Positions 11,001 through 22,620 of a stretch of DNA of 64,000 nt are shown one piece after another (position 1 is the stretch's first letter; every line of letters begins with the position of its first letter). A program made the translations under genes and the position numbers. A model generated the notes under the pieces. It saw nothing but the letters and a program-made list of their open reading frames with translations, was not told the origin of the DNA and searched no databases. Source of the stretch: Closterium sp. NIES-65 (Eukaryota > Streptophyta > Zygnematophyceae > Desmidiales > Closteriaceae); NCBI GenBank assembly GCA_948144175.1, contig CANXME010002337.1, positions 2,030,001-2,094,000 on the forward strand, written 5' to 3'.

Positions 11001-14000
11001 GGACCTGGTACCAAGAAGAGCGGGGGTGGGGGGAGGGACGGAGTGCGGTAGGGGAAGAGGCGGTAGTAGGGTACCGACTCGTCGAACGTGACGTCCTGGG
11101 AGGACAGAACACGCCGAGAGGTGGGGTGGTAAAACTGCCACCCAGGGGCGTCGGGGGGGAACCCCAGGAAGACGCAGGGAGAAGCACGAGGGGACAGCTT
11201 GTCCGCAGACAGGTCGCGAACAAACGCCCGAGATCCCCAGACCCGGAACGCCGACGCATCGCCAACCTTCCCAGTCCACAGCAGGGCTGGGGAGGTCTCC
11301 GGGCGAGAGACCCTGGGGTGGAGGTTGATCTGGTGCGCAGCGTACATGACCGCAAACGGCCACAGAAAATGGGGAGCAGCCGCATGCATCATGGACGTAC
11401 GAGCGACGTCCATGACCATGCCAATGCGGCGCTCAGCAATCCCATTCTGCTGTGGTGAGTCCGGAAGCGTGAAGGTCTGACGGATGCCTCGTGCACGACA
11501 GTAGGCACTCAGGAGGCCAGAGGAGAACTCTCCGCCTCTGTCCGAGTGCAGACGCAAAACAGGGAAGTCAGAGCCAAAGCTCCTCCGAAGCTGGAGACGA
11601 GCTGCGCGGATCCAGTCGATCAACACCGCAGTGACCTCACCCTTGCTGCGCAAGGGGAAGACCGTGGTGTAACGCGAGTAGTCGTCAACCACCAGCAGGA
11701 AGTAGCGCTCCTGACCCTGTCCACGGACGCGGGCTGGGCCCCACACATCCATGTGAAGCGTCTGCAACGGGGCCTCTGTCGGAGGAAACTGGGAGGAGTG
11801 AGGGGCAGCACGCTGGCGCCCCTCGACACAGGGGACACAGGTGGGGCCAGGGCCCGGAGGAAGGGGAGGGAGAGACCGGGGAAGACCAGACACAAGGACT
11901 CGCGAGGCCATGCCCCTGAGCCGAAGCAGAGAGGGGTGGCCAAGGCGGTGGTGCCAGAGGAGGGTCTCGTGAGACAGACGACGGCACGAGCAGGGGGCAG
12001 ACTCAGGACCAGACCTGGACGCTGCAGCAAACACCTGACCAGACGAAGTGACCCTACTAGACTCAGCACCTGGAGGAGAAGCAGTGGTCAGAGTGTACAG
12101 GCTCGACCCCGGCCGACGTGTAAACGTAGCCAGGTGGCGACCTGTATCCGCCTCCGTGCAGTGGGTCACCCGCTGACGAGCAGGGGTGAACTGGTGGACA
12201 CCCGCATCCTGGAGGTCAGCACCACTCACCAAGTTCGTCGAGAACGAGGGGAGGTAAAGACCAGTCAGGGTGCCAGAGGGGGCCGCCGGACACGGGAGGA
12301 CAGTGGAGAAGCGAGACAGGACAGGCCCCCCAGAGGGGTCAGCCAGGGACACCGCAACCGGCCGACTCAGCGGCGTGAGAGTGGTGCGGTCCCGAAAGAA
12401 GGAGCGAGACGCTCCAGAGTCAAGGGTGAAGGTGTGAGAGGCCGAAGCCGACACAGTACCTGAGAGGGCAGACTCACCAGCACCTGAGAGCACAGACGCA
12501 CTGGCACCTAGAGCAGCAGCCTCACTAGTACCTGACGCGGCAGTACCAATGCCCGGGTCGGGCGGGAAACACCGGTAACAGTCATCCTCATCACTACCAA
12601 TCGCAGCATACATAGCAGAGAGAATAGCATCAAAATCAAGATCATAAATAGCTACACCAGCTCTAGACAGCTCTCCCCAGCGGGGGATCTCAGCTGCCTC
12701 CGGAAACTGCTGACGCCAGGCGTCAGTCAGGCGGCCAAAGCAGCGGCGGGCAGTGTGGGCGCCTCCACACCTCTCCCCTGCACGGTCACCGGTGCGGAGA
12801 ACGTAGGGGCAAGGACCAAGCGCACCACCACGCTGACGCTGCGAGTACCACTCACGGAGCTGCTGAGGGGCGGGGACGGTGCGAGAGCGCTGCTGCTGCT
12901 GTGGCTGCTGCTGCGGCTGCTGCTGCTGCTGCTGCTGGCGCTGACCACCCCCGGAGCTGCTCCGCTGGGACGAGCCACTCCGACCCCCGCCTGCACTGCC
13001 ACCCCCGCCTCCACCGCCACCCCCGTCTCCATCTCCACCTCCCCCACCAGGACCGTCGCTCCCACCGCTCCCACCGCCTCCTCCGCTACCACCTCCACCG
13101 CCACCTCCGCCTCCACCGCCGCCACCAGTACCTCCACTCCCGCCACCACCCCCACCGCCACCCCCACTCCCCCCGCCACCCCCACCGCCTCCTCCACCGC
13201 CCCCTCTAGCTCCACCCGCTCCCTTGCCCCCCTTGCCCTTGCCAGCGCGGCGTCTGCCGCTGGGGGCAGACGCCGCGCCGACCGACTCAAAACCAGTGAG
13301 GTCGGCCGCAGCGGCAGAGGCGACAGAGGGCAGCAGGGGGGAAGGACCACACCCCTCAAAGATGGGGGTGCGAGGGTCACCCCGAGAGGCCCCTACAGCG
13401 ACAATACTCTTCTCAGCCGCTAGCAGGGACTCCTCAAGGAGGTCGACAGTGAGAGTGGTGGGACAGACAGAGAGAAACTGGTCCCTAACGACACGAAGGG
13501 ACTCAGGGAGACGGGTGACGAGAAAGTAGAGAGTGATGTACATGGGAGGAGGGTTCGCAGCGCGGAACTCAGCAGGAAGGGCAGCGCGGTAGCGGGTGTC
13601 ACTAGCACGGAGGTGGGTAACGAGGTCAGCGACAGTGGGAAAGGAAGCGAGGTCAGGGAAGAGAAACGGTAGCATGAGGCGGCTAAGGGTAGCGGAGGAA
13701 GGGGAGGAGTAGCGTGCAACTACAGCGTCGTACAAGGCCTGAGCGGTCTTGCACTGACTAAAGTGGGCACGCTCAGAGGAAGGGAGGTGGCGACGCACAG
13801 CAAGACGTGCAGCAGCATCGCGGGTCGCCCACTTGGAGCGAACGGCAGAGTCAGCATCAGCAGGTGGGGCAGGGACAGCGCCAGAGACAAAGTCAAAGAG
13901 AGAGACCTCATCTATCGCATCACACAGTAAGTACAGCTGCAGGTCTTCAATCCAGACGGCAAAGTCAATGGCCCTCCCCTCAGCGTCAAAGGTAAGAACA

Positions 14001-14014
14001 TTGGGGGTGGCCAT
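8036..14014 (-). CDS. Element 2 gag-pol polyprotein, one internal TAG
   Basis: About 1,990 codons from the ATG at 14014 (MATPNVLTF) to the stop at 8036. The Met matches the gag start of the other copies; the frame is open further upstream, but that is GC-rich leader. Approximate residues: gag domain 1-260, poly-Gly 260-355, the Cys-His motif with CGGAH 400-425, protease DSGAS 530, integrase HHCC 690-720, integrase MDVWGP 756, HSDRGGEF 823 and QQNGIAER 858, GAEPG linker 1040-1125, RT from about 1516 with YVDD 1665, and RNase H with HADASW 1835. The only break is TAG at 9541-9539, where sister copies have GAG (Glu), just before the conserved MASWKSTG at the RT start. The gag poly-C site is interrupted by T here and stays in frame. 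Products would act in cytoplasmic particles and in nuclear integration. Confidence 0.93.
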
Positions 14015-14030
14015 GACAGCAGCTGAAAAT

Positions 14031-14930
14031 CTCACCGGGCTGGGAGAGGCGGGTAGGTCAGCAGCAGAGGAACAGCAGCACGGCTCCGCAGGCGGCTCGG
14101 GCGGCGCGGGCGGCTCGGGCGGCACGGGCGGCTCGGCGGCGGCTCGGGCGGCGGCTCGGCGGCGGCTCGGCGGCGGCTCGGCGGCGGCTCGGCGGCGGCT
14201 CAGGCGGCGGCGGCTCGGCGGCGGCTCGGCTGCTGCTGGGCGGCGCGGGCGGCTCGGGCGTCACGGGCGGCTCGGCGGCGGCTCGGGCGGCTCGGCGGCG
14301 GCTCGGGCGGCGGCTCGGCGGCGGCTCGGCGGCGGCTCGGCGGCGGCTCGGCGACGGCTCGGCGGCGGCTCGGCGGCGGCTCAGGCGGCGGCGGCTGCTG
14401 CTGGGCGGATCGGCGGGGCCGCGTAGCAGAGTGGCGGCGGGGCCGCGACCGAAGAGAGCGGCGGGGCCGCGTAGCAGAGGGCGGAGGGGCCGCGTAGCAG
14501 AGGGCGGCGGGGCCGCGTAGCAGAGGGCGGCGGGGCCGCGACCGAAGAGAGCGGCGGGGCCGCGTAGCAGGGGGCGGCGGGGCCGCGTAGCAGAGGGCGG
14601 CGGGGCCGCGTAGCAGAGGGCGGCGGGGCCGCGATCGAAGGGCGGCGGGGCCGCGTAGCAGAGGGCGGCGGGGCCGCGTAGCAGAGGGCGGCGGGGCCGC
14701 GTAGCAGAGGGCGGCGGGGCCGCGTAGCAGAGGGCGGCGGGGCCGCGAGGCAGAGGGCGGCAGGGCCGCGTAGCCGAGGGCGGCGGGGCCGCGATCGAAG
14801 GGCGGCGGCGGGGCCGCGTAGCAGAGGGCGGCGGGGCCGCGATCGAAGGGCGGCGGGGCCGCTAGGGAAGGGCGGCGGAGCCGCGAGGGGAAGGGCGGCG
14901 CAACGGTCCGCTAGGGGCGACACGACGGGT
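14031..14930 (-). repeat. Element 2 GC-rich repeated leader
   Basis: Two blocks: about 14090-14400 is dominated by GGCGGCTCGG units, and about 14400-14900 by GGCGGGGCCGCGTAGCAGAG units. Both lie between the PBS and gag. The unit differs from that of element 1 despite the near-identical coding parts. Confidence 0.8.
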
Positions 14931-14933
14931 CGC

Positions 14934-14962
14934 AAAAAAAAAAAAACGCGCCTCGGGGCGCG
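14934..14962 (-). promoter_or_regulatory. Element 2 leader hairpin and T-run
   Basis: In sense orientation CGCGCC, loop CCGA, GGCGCG is followed by 13 T (13 A at 14934-14946 on the plus strand). It is the counterpart of 435-461 in element 1. Confidence 0.6.
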
Positions 14963-14998
14963 GTTCGGTGGGCCCTAGAAGCAGTCCCTAGGAGGGAA

Positions 14999-15013
14999 CC
15001 TGCTCTGATTCCA
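14999..15013 (-). promoter_or_regulatory. Element 2 primer-binding site
   Basis: In sense orientation it reads TGGAATCAGAGCAGG directly after the LTR. This is the plant initiator tRNA-Met site with one T-to-A mismatch. Confidence 0.85.
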
Positions 15014-15145
15014 TGTGGAAACAAAGAACGAGAATGAAATGACTATGAACGAAGTGAGTACAAATAGGAAACCCTAATTGGGTTGTACCCCCTATGGGAT
15101 ACCCCACTGTAGCCTACAGAAACAAGTAAGCTATAAGTTCTGACA
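15014..15145 (-). repeat. Element 2 5' LTR (132 bp)
   Basis: One substitution from 7707-7838. It is followed on the plus strand by the TATCT duplication. Confidence 0.95.
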
Positions 15146-15165
15146 TATCTCCTCTTCTCTACTAA

Positions 15166-16210
15166 TTGCACTTGACACACCAAATGAATTCACGACGATC
15201 GACGCGCCCATTCGCCAATTTCTGGTACCAGTTCTATGTCAGCAATAGTCTACTTGCTATCGCCAGAGGAGCTTCAGAGCTGGAGCTGTTGACCGACGTA
15301 CAGCACCACGTGGGCTTGTGTCCTACGTGTCAAGTGATGAAGAGCTCGAGAAAAAGAAAGGCGGGTCAGCTGCAGCCGATTCCACCGCCCGAGCGCGCCT
15401 GGTAGCAGGTTACCATGGATTTCGTCACGGAGTAATGACATGGTAATGGTCGTCGTTGACAGACTGGCAAAAATGACTCACTTCACTGCGTGTAGGAAAT
15501 CGATCTCAACCGAGGAAAACGCTCGCCTATTCATCTCAACCGTCATTTGACTACATGGGATACGAGCCGCGATAATCAGCGACCACGACACGAAGTTTAC
15601 CTTCGACTTCTGGAAAAACATTTGGGAGCAGTTCATGACCAAGCTACAGTTCAACTTGTCATACCACTACGAGACCGACGGTCAAATGGAGCGGACGAAT
15701 CGAACCATGGAGCAGCTGATTCGTGCCACGTGCAACGACCCGACAACATGGGAGCAGCAACTGCCGCTGATCGAGTTCGCCTACAACAACGCCACGTCAG
15801 CGACGACGTAGCAGTCCCTAATTTACCCGAACAAAGGGCAAAATTCAATAGTGCCCATGACGCCGAGTCCGGACAACCCAACGTCACGCGCACAACAATT
15901 TGCAAAAAAATTGCAAGTTGCTCGCACTAGAGCGGCAGAACCGGTTAGAAAAGCAAATGTCATCGCTAAGAGAAATGCTGACGGCCACCGCCTCCCAGTC
16001 ACATACCAGTCAGGAGACCACATACTGCTGGACACACAGAACTTAAGACTGCCCGTCGTACTGAAACTTTGACCACGATACTGTGGACCGTTCCAAATGA
16101 GCCACATGATCACCCCAGTTACCGCCCATTTACTGTTGCCGACAGATTGGTACATCAGCTCATCATTCCACGTCAGCCTGTTTCATGCAACGGGCCCGCG
16201 GACAGTTGTT
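15166..16210 (+). pseudogene. Degenerate Ty3/gypsy integrase fragment
   Basis: Broken frames read on the plus strand as the end of the integrase zinc-binding domain (LCPTCQVMK near 15310), then MDFVTE, VDRLAKMTHF, IISDHDTKF (second catalytic Asp) and GQMERTNRTMEQ (catalytic Glu). A LPLIEFAYNN segment and a basic region ending near PVVLKL and CGPFQ follow. This motif series is typical of Ty3/gypsy, not of the copia copies around it. Several stops and a frameshift make it a fossil. I see no RT, gag or LTR nearby, so it is a remnant of a larger element. Confidence 0.8.
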
Positions 16211-17094
16211 TGCATTTAGCAACAAAGTTGGCCCTGAATCCCCATTTGCTCAAACGGCGCCTCGGTTTCCCTCTTTCGGCGTCTTGTCCTCCACTATCCC
16301 TCGTGTCGGCGCTAACTTCTGCAATTCACGGTCGACCTTGTTGCGGTTGCGATCAATTCTGATGAAAGAGGATTGCAGTTTCACCAGTGGGATAAATTGT
16401 CGAAGAGACAACCGTCACCATTCAGGCCTTCAGTAGCGCATCAGTTACCCTTTGCCAAGAAGGAGCAGGAAAGAGACGAGCAGAACAGATTAATAGTTGC
16501 TCTAAAGGGCACATGAAAGGAGACGTGGCTTCATGCCGAAGCGACCTTGGCGACGGCGATGGTGAGTCGACCCAGTGTAACCGTGTCAACATCATGTGCC
16601 CTTTTACCCCCTTATCCCCTCCATCATGCTCGCTCTTGATTGTTCATGTTGCGCTTTCACCCGCGATTCGCCTTCGTCGCTCCATGCAATATCATGTCAC
16701 AACCCCGCCCTCCTCGTCACCCCCTTTCCTTCCCCCTCTCCCCAAACCCCCCCTCTTCTCCTTTCCTCCTCCCCATCACCTTCCCTCTTAGCATGCCGGT
16801 GTGCATCTGCAATGGCGCGACATATGCGTGACGGCCTGGGTCAGGAGCCAAGTCTCGCTGACGCAGCAGCAACAGCAACAGCCGAAGTGTTGGTAGGGTG
16901 GGTGCTGACATGGGTTGCAGCAGGGACAAGAGTGGAGCCGACGAGAGGCCGGCGGCGCGCAGGTGGGGGATAGATAGATTGGAAGAAAGGAGCAGACAAG
17001 AGCGAGTCGAGAGATGGAGCACTGGGGCAGAGGCACAAGCAGGCGGGACTGGATCAGTGTGAAGGGGCGTGTGAGCATGCTGCACCGAGGCTAG
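16211..17094. other. Non-coding stretch, no supported gene
   Basis: Holds a pyrimidine-rich segment (about 16700-16795) and mixed sequence leading into the satellite. A segment at 16549-16600 resembles 20431-20490 on the other side of the satellite. I found no convincing coding pattern. Confidence 0.5.
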
Positions 17095-18318
17095 ATGGCA
17101 CATGGGGGAGGCGAGCTGCGACACATGGTTGGTGGAGGCGAGCTGCGACACATGGTTGGTGGAGGCGAGCTGCGACACATGGTTGGTGGAGGCGAGCTGC
17201 GACACATGGTTGGTGGAGGCGAGCTGCGACACATGGTTGGTGGAGGCGAGCTGCGACACATGGTTGGTGGAGGCGAGCTGCGACACATGGTTGGTGGAGG
17301 CGAGCTGCGACACATGGTTGGTGGAGGCGAGCTGCGACACATGGTTGGTGGAGGCGAGCTGCGACACATGGTTGGTGGAGGCGAGCTGCGACACATGGTT
17401 GGTGGAGGCGAGCTGCGACACATGGTTGGTGGAGGCGAGCTGCGACACATGGTTGGTGGAGGCGAGCTGCGACACATGGTTGGTGGAGGCGAGCTGCGAC
17501 ACATGGTTGGTGGAGGCGAGCTGCGACACATGGTTGGTGGAGGCGAGCTGCGACACATGGTTGGTGGAGGCGAGCTGCGACACATGGTTGGTGGAGGCGA
17601 GCTGCGACACATGGTTGGTGGAGGCGAGCTGCGACACATGGTTGGTGGAGGCGAGCTGCGACACATGGTTGGTGGAGGCGAGCTGCGACACATGGTTGGT
17701 GGAGGCGAGCTGCGACACATGGTTGGTGGAGGCGAGCTGCGACACATGGTTGGTGGAGGCGAGCTGCGACACATGGTTGGTGGAGGCGAGCTGCGACACA
17801 TGGTTGGTGGAGGCGAGCTGCGACACATGGTTGGTGGAGGCGAGCTGCGACACATGGTTGGTGGAGGCGAGCTGCGACACATGGTTGGTGGAGGCGAGCT
17901 GCGACACATGGTTGGTGGAGGCGAGCTGCGACACATGGTTGGTGGAGGCGAGCTGCGACACATGGTTGGTGGAGGCGAGCTGCGACACATGGTTGTGGAG
18001 GCGAGCTGCGACACATGGTTGGTGGAGGCGAGCTGCGACACATGGTTGGTGGAGGCGAGCTGCGACACATGGTTGGTGGAGGCGAGCTGCGACACATGGT
18101 TGGTGGAGGCGAGCTGCGACACATGGTTGGTGGAGGCGAGCTGCGACACATGGTTGGTGGAGGCGAGCTGCGACACATGGTTGGTGGAGGCGAGCTGCGA
18201 CACATGGTTGGTGGAGGCGAGATGCGACACATGGTTGGTGGAGGCGAGCTGCGACACATGGTTGGTGGAGGCGAGATGCGACACATGGTTGGTGGAGGCG
18301 AGATGCGACACATGGTAG
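17095..18318 (+). repeat. 27-bp satellite array, left half (about 45 units)
   Basis: The unit consists of GGTTGGTGGAGG, then CGAGCTGCGACACAT. Almost all units are identical up to about 17,990, where one unit lacks a G; CGAGATGCG variants appear only near the right end. The period is a multiple of three, so all frames stay open without any gene being present. On this strand each unit contains four GG pairs with short loops, a two-layer G-quadruplex motif. Confidence 0.97.
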
Positions 18319-18499
18319 TGTTGAGATAGTAGTGAGAGTTAGTGCGCCATAGCTAGGAGAACCCTAGCTAGGCAAGAAAGTTTAGGCAAAAGAGAGGGGG
18401 GTTCACTAGAAAGCAGCATGATACATATAGGGAACCCTAAGGGGTTGTACTCGCTATAGAGTACCCCACTGCAGGCTAGAGAACAATAACATTCTGACA
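18319..18499 (-). mobile_element. Solo LTR inside the 27-bp satellite (181 bp)
   Basis: On the minus strand it begins TGTCAG at 18499 and ends in CA at 18319. It carries the family block GTGGGGTACTC and CCTTAGGGTT, a diverged relative of the short-LTR elements. Flanks GGTAG (18314-18318) and GGTTG (18500-18504) look like a target-site duplication with one change. No internal element sequence remains, as expected after LTR-LTR recombination. Confidence 0.8.
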
Positions 18500-20108
18500 G
18501 GTTGGTGGAGGCGAGCTGCGACACATGGTTGGTGGAGGCGAGCTGCGACACATGGCTGGTGGAGGCGAGCTGCGACACATGGCTGTTGGAGGCGAGCTGC
18601 GACACATGGCTGGTGGAGGCGAGCTGCGACACATGGGTGGTGGAGGCGAGCTGCGACACATGGCTGGTGGAAGCCAGCTGCGACACATGGGTGGTGGAGG
18701 CGAGCTGCGACACATGGCTGGTGGAGGCGAGCTGCGACACATGGGTGGTGGAGGCGAGCTGCGACACATGGTTGGTGGAGGCGAGCTGCGACACATGGTT
18801 GGTGGAGGCGAGCTGCGACACATGGTTGGTGGAGGCGAGCTGCGACACATGGTTGGTGGAGGCGAGCTGCGACACATGGTTGGTGGAGGCGAGCTGCGAC
18901 ACATGGTTGGTGGAGGCGAGCTGCGACACATGGTTGGTGGAGGCGACCTGCGACACATGGTTGGTGGAGGCGAGATGCGACACATGGTTGGTGGAGGCGA
19001 GATGCGACACATGGTTGGTGGAGATGCGACACATGGTTGGTGGAGGCGAGCTGCGACACATGGTTGGTGGAGGCGAGCTGCGACACATGGTTGGTGGAGG
19101 CGAGCTGCGACACATGGTTGGTGGAGGCGAGCTGCGACACATGGCTGGTGGAGGCGAGCTGCGACACATGGTTGGTGGAGGCGAGCTGCGACACATGGCT
19201 GGTGGAGGCGAGCTGCGACACATGGTTAGTGGAGGCGAGCTGCGACACATGGCTGGTGGAGGCGAGCTGCGACACATGGTTGGTGGAGGCGAGCTGCGAC
19301 ACATGGTTGGTGGAGGCGAGCTGCGACACATGGCTGGTGGAGGCGAGCTGCGACACATGGCTGGTGGAGGCGAGCTGCGACACATGGCTGTTGGAGGCGA
19401 GCTGGGACACATGGCTGGTGGAGGCGAGCTACGACACATGGCTGGTGGAGGCGAGCTGCGACACATGGCTGGTGGAGGCGAGCTGCGACACATGGCTGGT
19501 GGAGGCGAGCCGCGACAAATGGTTGGTGGAGGCGAGCTGCGACACATGGTTGGTGGAGGCGAGCCGCGACAAATGGCTGGTGGAGGCGAGCTGCGACACA
19601 TGGTTGGTGGAGGCGAGCCGCGACACATGGTTGGTGGAGGCGAGCCGCGACACATGGTTGGTGGAGGCGAGCTGCGACACATGGTTGGTGGAGGCGAGCT
19701 GCGACACATGGTTGGTGGAGGCAAGCTGCGACACATGGTTGGTGGAGGCGAGCTGCGACACATGGTTGGTGGAGGCGAGCTGCGACACATGGTTGGTGGA
19801 GGCGAGTTGCGACACATGGTTGGTGGAGGCGAGCTGCGACACATGGTTGGTGGAGGCGAGATGCGACACATGGTTGGTGGAGGCGAGATGCGACACATGT
19901 TTGGTGGAGGCGAGCTGCGACACATGGTTGGTGGAGGCGAGCTGCGACACATGGTTGGTGGAGGCGAGCTGCGACACATGGTTGGTGGAGGCGAGATGCG
20001 ACACATGTTTGGTGGAGGCGAGATGCGACACATGTTTGGTGGAGGCAAGCTGCGACACATGGTTGGTGGAGGCGAGCTGCGACACATGGTTGGTGGAGGC
20101 GAGCTGCG
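18500..20108 (+). repeat. 27-bp satellite array, right half (about 60 units)
   Basis: Same unit as the left half but clearly more varied: GGCTGG and GGGTGG for GGTTGG, GTTGGAGG, CGAGCCGCG, CGAGATGCG and TTTGGTGG variants, and one shortened unit near 19020. It ends where GTGGTGGAAGGAAGG begins. Confidence 0.97.
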
Positions 20109-20524
20109 TGGTGGAAGGAAGGGACGAGAAGAGAACGGGCAGGTGGCACGTGGCTCTGCCTGCTGCCACCACCGCTGCCTCTGCTGCTACTGCCCATCCT
20201 GGTGCACTTTCGCTTGCAGTGTTGCAGCTGGAGGGAGCGCAGAAAGCCATGGGAAGGATGGATACTCCCCTCACATAACGGCACGAACGGAAGGAGCGCA
20301 CTGGAAGTAATGGAAGGAGCGAGAAAGGGATGAGTGGAATGCTAGAGGAGGGACGAAGCTCCCCGATAGTGAAAGTGGTAGATTAATGGGGAAGGGGCCT
20401 CGAGGCTGGAACGACGGCTGTTCGACAAAGCCTTTGCGATGGCGATGGTGAGTTGACTCTATTAGCATAATCATCACGTCATCATGATGGCCCCACGTTT
20501 TCCACGTGCCATCGCATTGCAATG
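20109..20524. other. Non-coding stretch between satellite and 29-bp repeat
   Basis: Mixed sequence without a supportable gene. It includes the segment 20431-20490 that resembles 16549-16600. Confidence 0.4.
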
Positions 20525-20635
20525 GTCCTCACATGAACCACCTCTGCTCCCACGTCCTCACATGAACCACCTCCGCTCCCACGTCCTCACATGAACCACC
20601 TTCGCTCCCACATCTTCACGTGAACCACCTCCCAG
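20525..20635 (+). repeat. 29-bp tandem repeat, about 4 copies
   Basis: Units begin TCCTCACATGAACCACCT and end GCTCCCACG, with a few substitutions; the last copy is degenerate. Confidence 0.9.
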
Positions 20636-21458
20636 AATCTTTAAGTGTGCGCCCCCCCTCCCTGCATGCAACGCTTCCAGCTTCCCCGCCTCCCCGCCCT
20701 CCATGTAGAGGCTCAAAGGGTAACTCATCTCATCGGGCCTTGAACCACTCAGAGTAACTGGGTTTAGCCTTTTCATTAATGTCTGCTGACGTGTAACACG
20801 CCGCCTTGCCCCCTTGCCTGCGGACTGACAGATTCCACCTTGCTATCTTCCCGTGACATGTGCCACAAAATGCTTGGCAGCTGGTCGGGTTGCAGCCATC
20901 TGGTGCATCATGATTTGACTGCCCATCTATGCTGGCCCCAACCTTCCTCCCCCTCCCCGCTCTGTTCTACGCTTCGGCCTATCCATGTCGGTGTCGTGGC
21001 AGATGTACGGCAGATGTACGGCTGCCCTGCCGGGATCTGAAGGACCATCAATGCAGCTGTAGCGGCAACTAGATGCTGATGTGGCGTGCAACAGGACAGG
21101 GACATGGCTGGTGTGACCGGAGCTGATGAGGGACATAAGCTGATGGGACCGGAGTGGTGTGCAACAGCCAAATTACGTGCTACAGTAGGTAGGGCAGCAG
21201 CGAAGTCAAGCAGGGCATATACGAGGTGAGGCGGCAGCAGGATGGGCAGACATACATGAGGCGAGAGGGGGGGCAAGGACACAAGCAAGTGGGACTGGGG
21301 CATTGTGAGCTTAAGCATGTGAATACGATGCACCAAGGTCGCAAGGCACATGGAGAGGGGGTAAAGGGGGGGGAGATGGGGGGGAGGGTACGCATGATTG
21401 GCGAAGGCAGGCCATGTGGGGAAAGGGGGGGGTGGTGCTGCTTCAAGAAAATCCGTTG
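20636..21458. other. Non-coding stretch, nothing recognised
   Basis: Short frames on both strands show no motif or codon pattern that I would call a gene. Confidence 0.4.
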
Positions 21459-21535
21459 TGGCAGGGAGGGATGTGGCAGGGAAGGATGTGGCAGGGAGGG
21501 ATGTGGCAGGGAAGGATGTGGCAGGCCGTCGGATC
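21459..21535 (+). repeat. 15-bp tandem repeat
   Basis: Alternating GGCAGGGAGGGATGT and GGCAGGGAAGGATGT units, about five copies, ending roughly 60 bp before element 3. Confidence 0.85.
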
Positions 21536-21593
21536 AATGTATGCTACCACCCTCATGTAACACCACAATGGAGTGCAGGATGTGGCAGGTAAC

Positions 21594-21720
21594 TGTCAGA
21601 ACATATAGCTTGTGCTTATTGTGCAGGCTATAGTGGGGTAGCCCATAAGGGGTACAACCCAATTAGGGTTAGTACTTGTACTCAGTTCATTCATAGTTCA
21701 TTCATTCTCGTTTCTTCTCA
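21594..21720 (+). repeat. Element 3 5' LTR (127 bp)
   Basis: TGTCAGAACATATAGC to TTTCTTCTCA. The only difference from 33545-33671 is GTGCAGG here against GTGTAGG there. Confidence 0.95.
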
Positions 21721-21734
21721 TGGTATCGAGCAGG
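21721..21734 (+). promoter_or_regulatory. Element 3 primer-binding site
   Basis: TGGTATCGAGCAGG directly follows the LTR. It lacks one A compared with the plant initiator tRNA-Met site, a form shared with element 4. Confidence 0.8.
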
Positions 21735-21834
21735 TTCCCTCGTGGGAACTGATCCTAGGGCCCACCATCGAAAAGTTTTATTTTTCTGCCCGAAGCGCGC
21801 TCCGCTTAGGCACGAGTCGCGCCTCGGGTGCTCT

Positions 21835-22620
21835 CTCTGCCATCGCGGCCTCCCTCGAACCGCCCTTACTCGGCCCGTCGCTGCACTACGCGGCCCGTTG
21901 CCGCCCTTCCCTCGGCCCGTAGCCGCCCTTACGCGGCCCGTTGCCGCCCTTACGGCCCGTCGCCGCCCTAAGCGGCTCGTCGCCGCCCTTCCTCGGCCCG
22001 TCGCCGCCCTAAGCGGCCCGCCACCGCCCTTCTTCGGCCCGACGCCGCCCTACGGCCCTTCACCGCCCTTCGTCAGCCCGTTGCCGCCCTTACGGCCCGT
22101 CGCCGCCCTAAGCGGCTCGTTGCCGCCCTTCCGCGGCCCGTCGCCGCCCTAAGCGGCCCGCCGCCGCCCTTCTTCGGCCCGACGCCGCCCTACGGCCCGT
22201 CCGCTGCCCTTCGTCGGCCCGTCGCCGCCCTTACGCGGCTCGTCGCCACCCTAAGCGGCCCGTCGCCGCCCTACTCGGCCCGTCGCCGCCCTACGCGGCC
22301 CATCGCCGCCCTACGCGGCCCGTCGCCGCCCTCACTCGGCCCGTGGCTGCCCGACGCGGCCCGTCGCCACCCTTCCGCGGCCAGTCGCTGCCCCTACGCG
22401 GCCCGTTGCCGCCCTCCCCCCCCTTTTTTTCCAGCCCGTCGCCACCCTTAGCAGCTTGGCGCCGCCCTTCCTGGCCCTTCACGTTGCCGAGCCGCCCAGC
22501 AGCCGAGCCGCTGAGCCCCCGAGCCGCCGAGCCGCCGAGCCGCCCAGCAGCTGAGCCGCCGAGCCGCCGAGCAGCCCAGCCGCCGAGCCGCCCTACCACC
22601 GAGCCGCCCGAGCAGCCCCG
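21835..22620 (+). repeat. Element 3 GC-rich repeated leader
   Basis: Units of CGGCCCGTCGCCGCCCTA type switch after about 22480 to GAGCCGCC units and end at the GGTGAG motif (22624-22629). Confidence 0.8.

Larger units (their letters stand above)
7707..15145 (-). mobile_element. Element 2: Ty1/copia LTR retrotransposon, best preserved copy
   Basis: A 7.44-kb element in inverted orientation to element 1 and of the same family. It has two 132-bp LTRs differing at one position (7802 A, 15109 G) and a perfect target-site duplication TATCT (7702-7706 and 15146-15150). Its polyprotein frame is open except for one TAG. It is the best reference sequence here for the family. Confidence 0.97.

Noticed and set aside
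14015..14125. Upstream Pro-rich extension of the element 2 polyprotein
   Set aside because: The open frame continues into the leader repeat, but the MATPNVL start is the one shared by sister copies, so I used 14014.
17095..20108. CRISPR-like array
   Set aside because: Direct repeats are contiguous with no unique spacers, and the context is eukaryotic.
16717..20310. Frames of 300-600 codons on both strands across the 27-bp repeat
   Set aside because: The unit is a multiple of three without stops, so every frame is open; products are pure 9-residue repeats with no start context or conserved domain.
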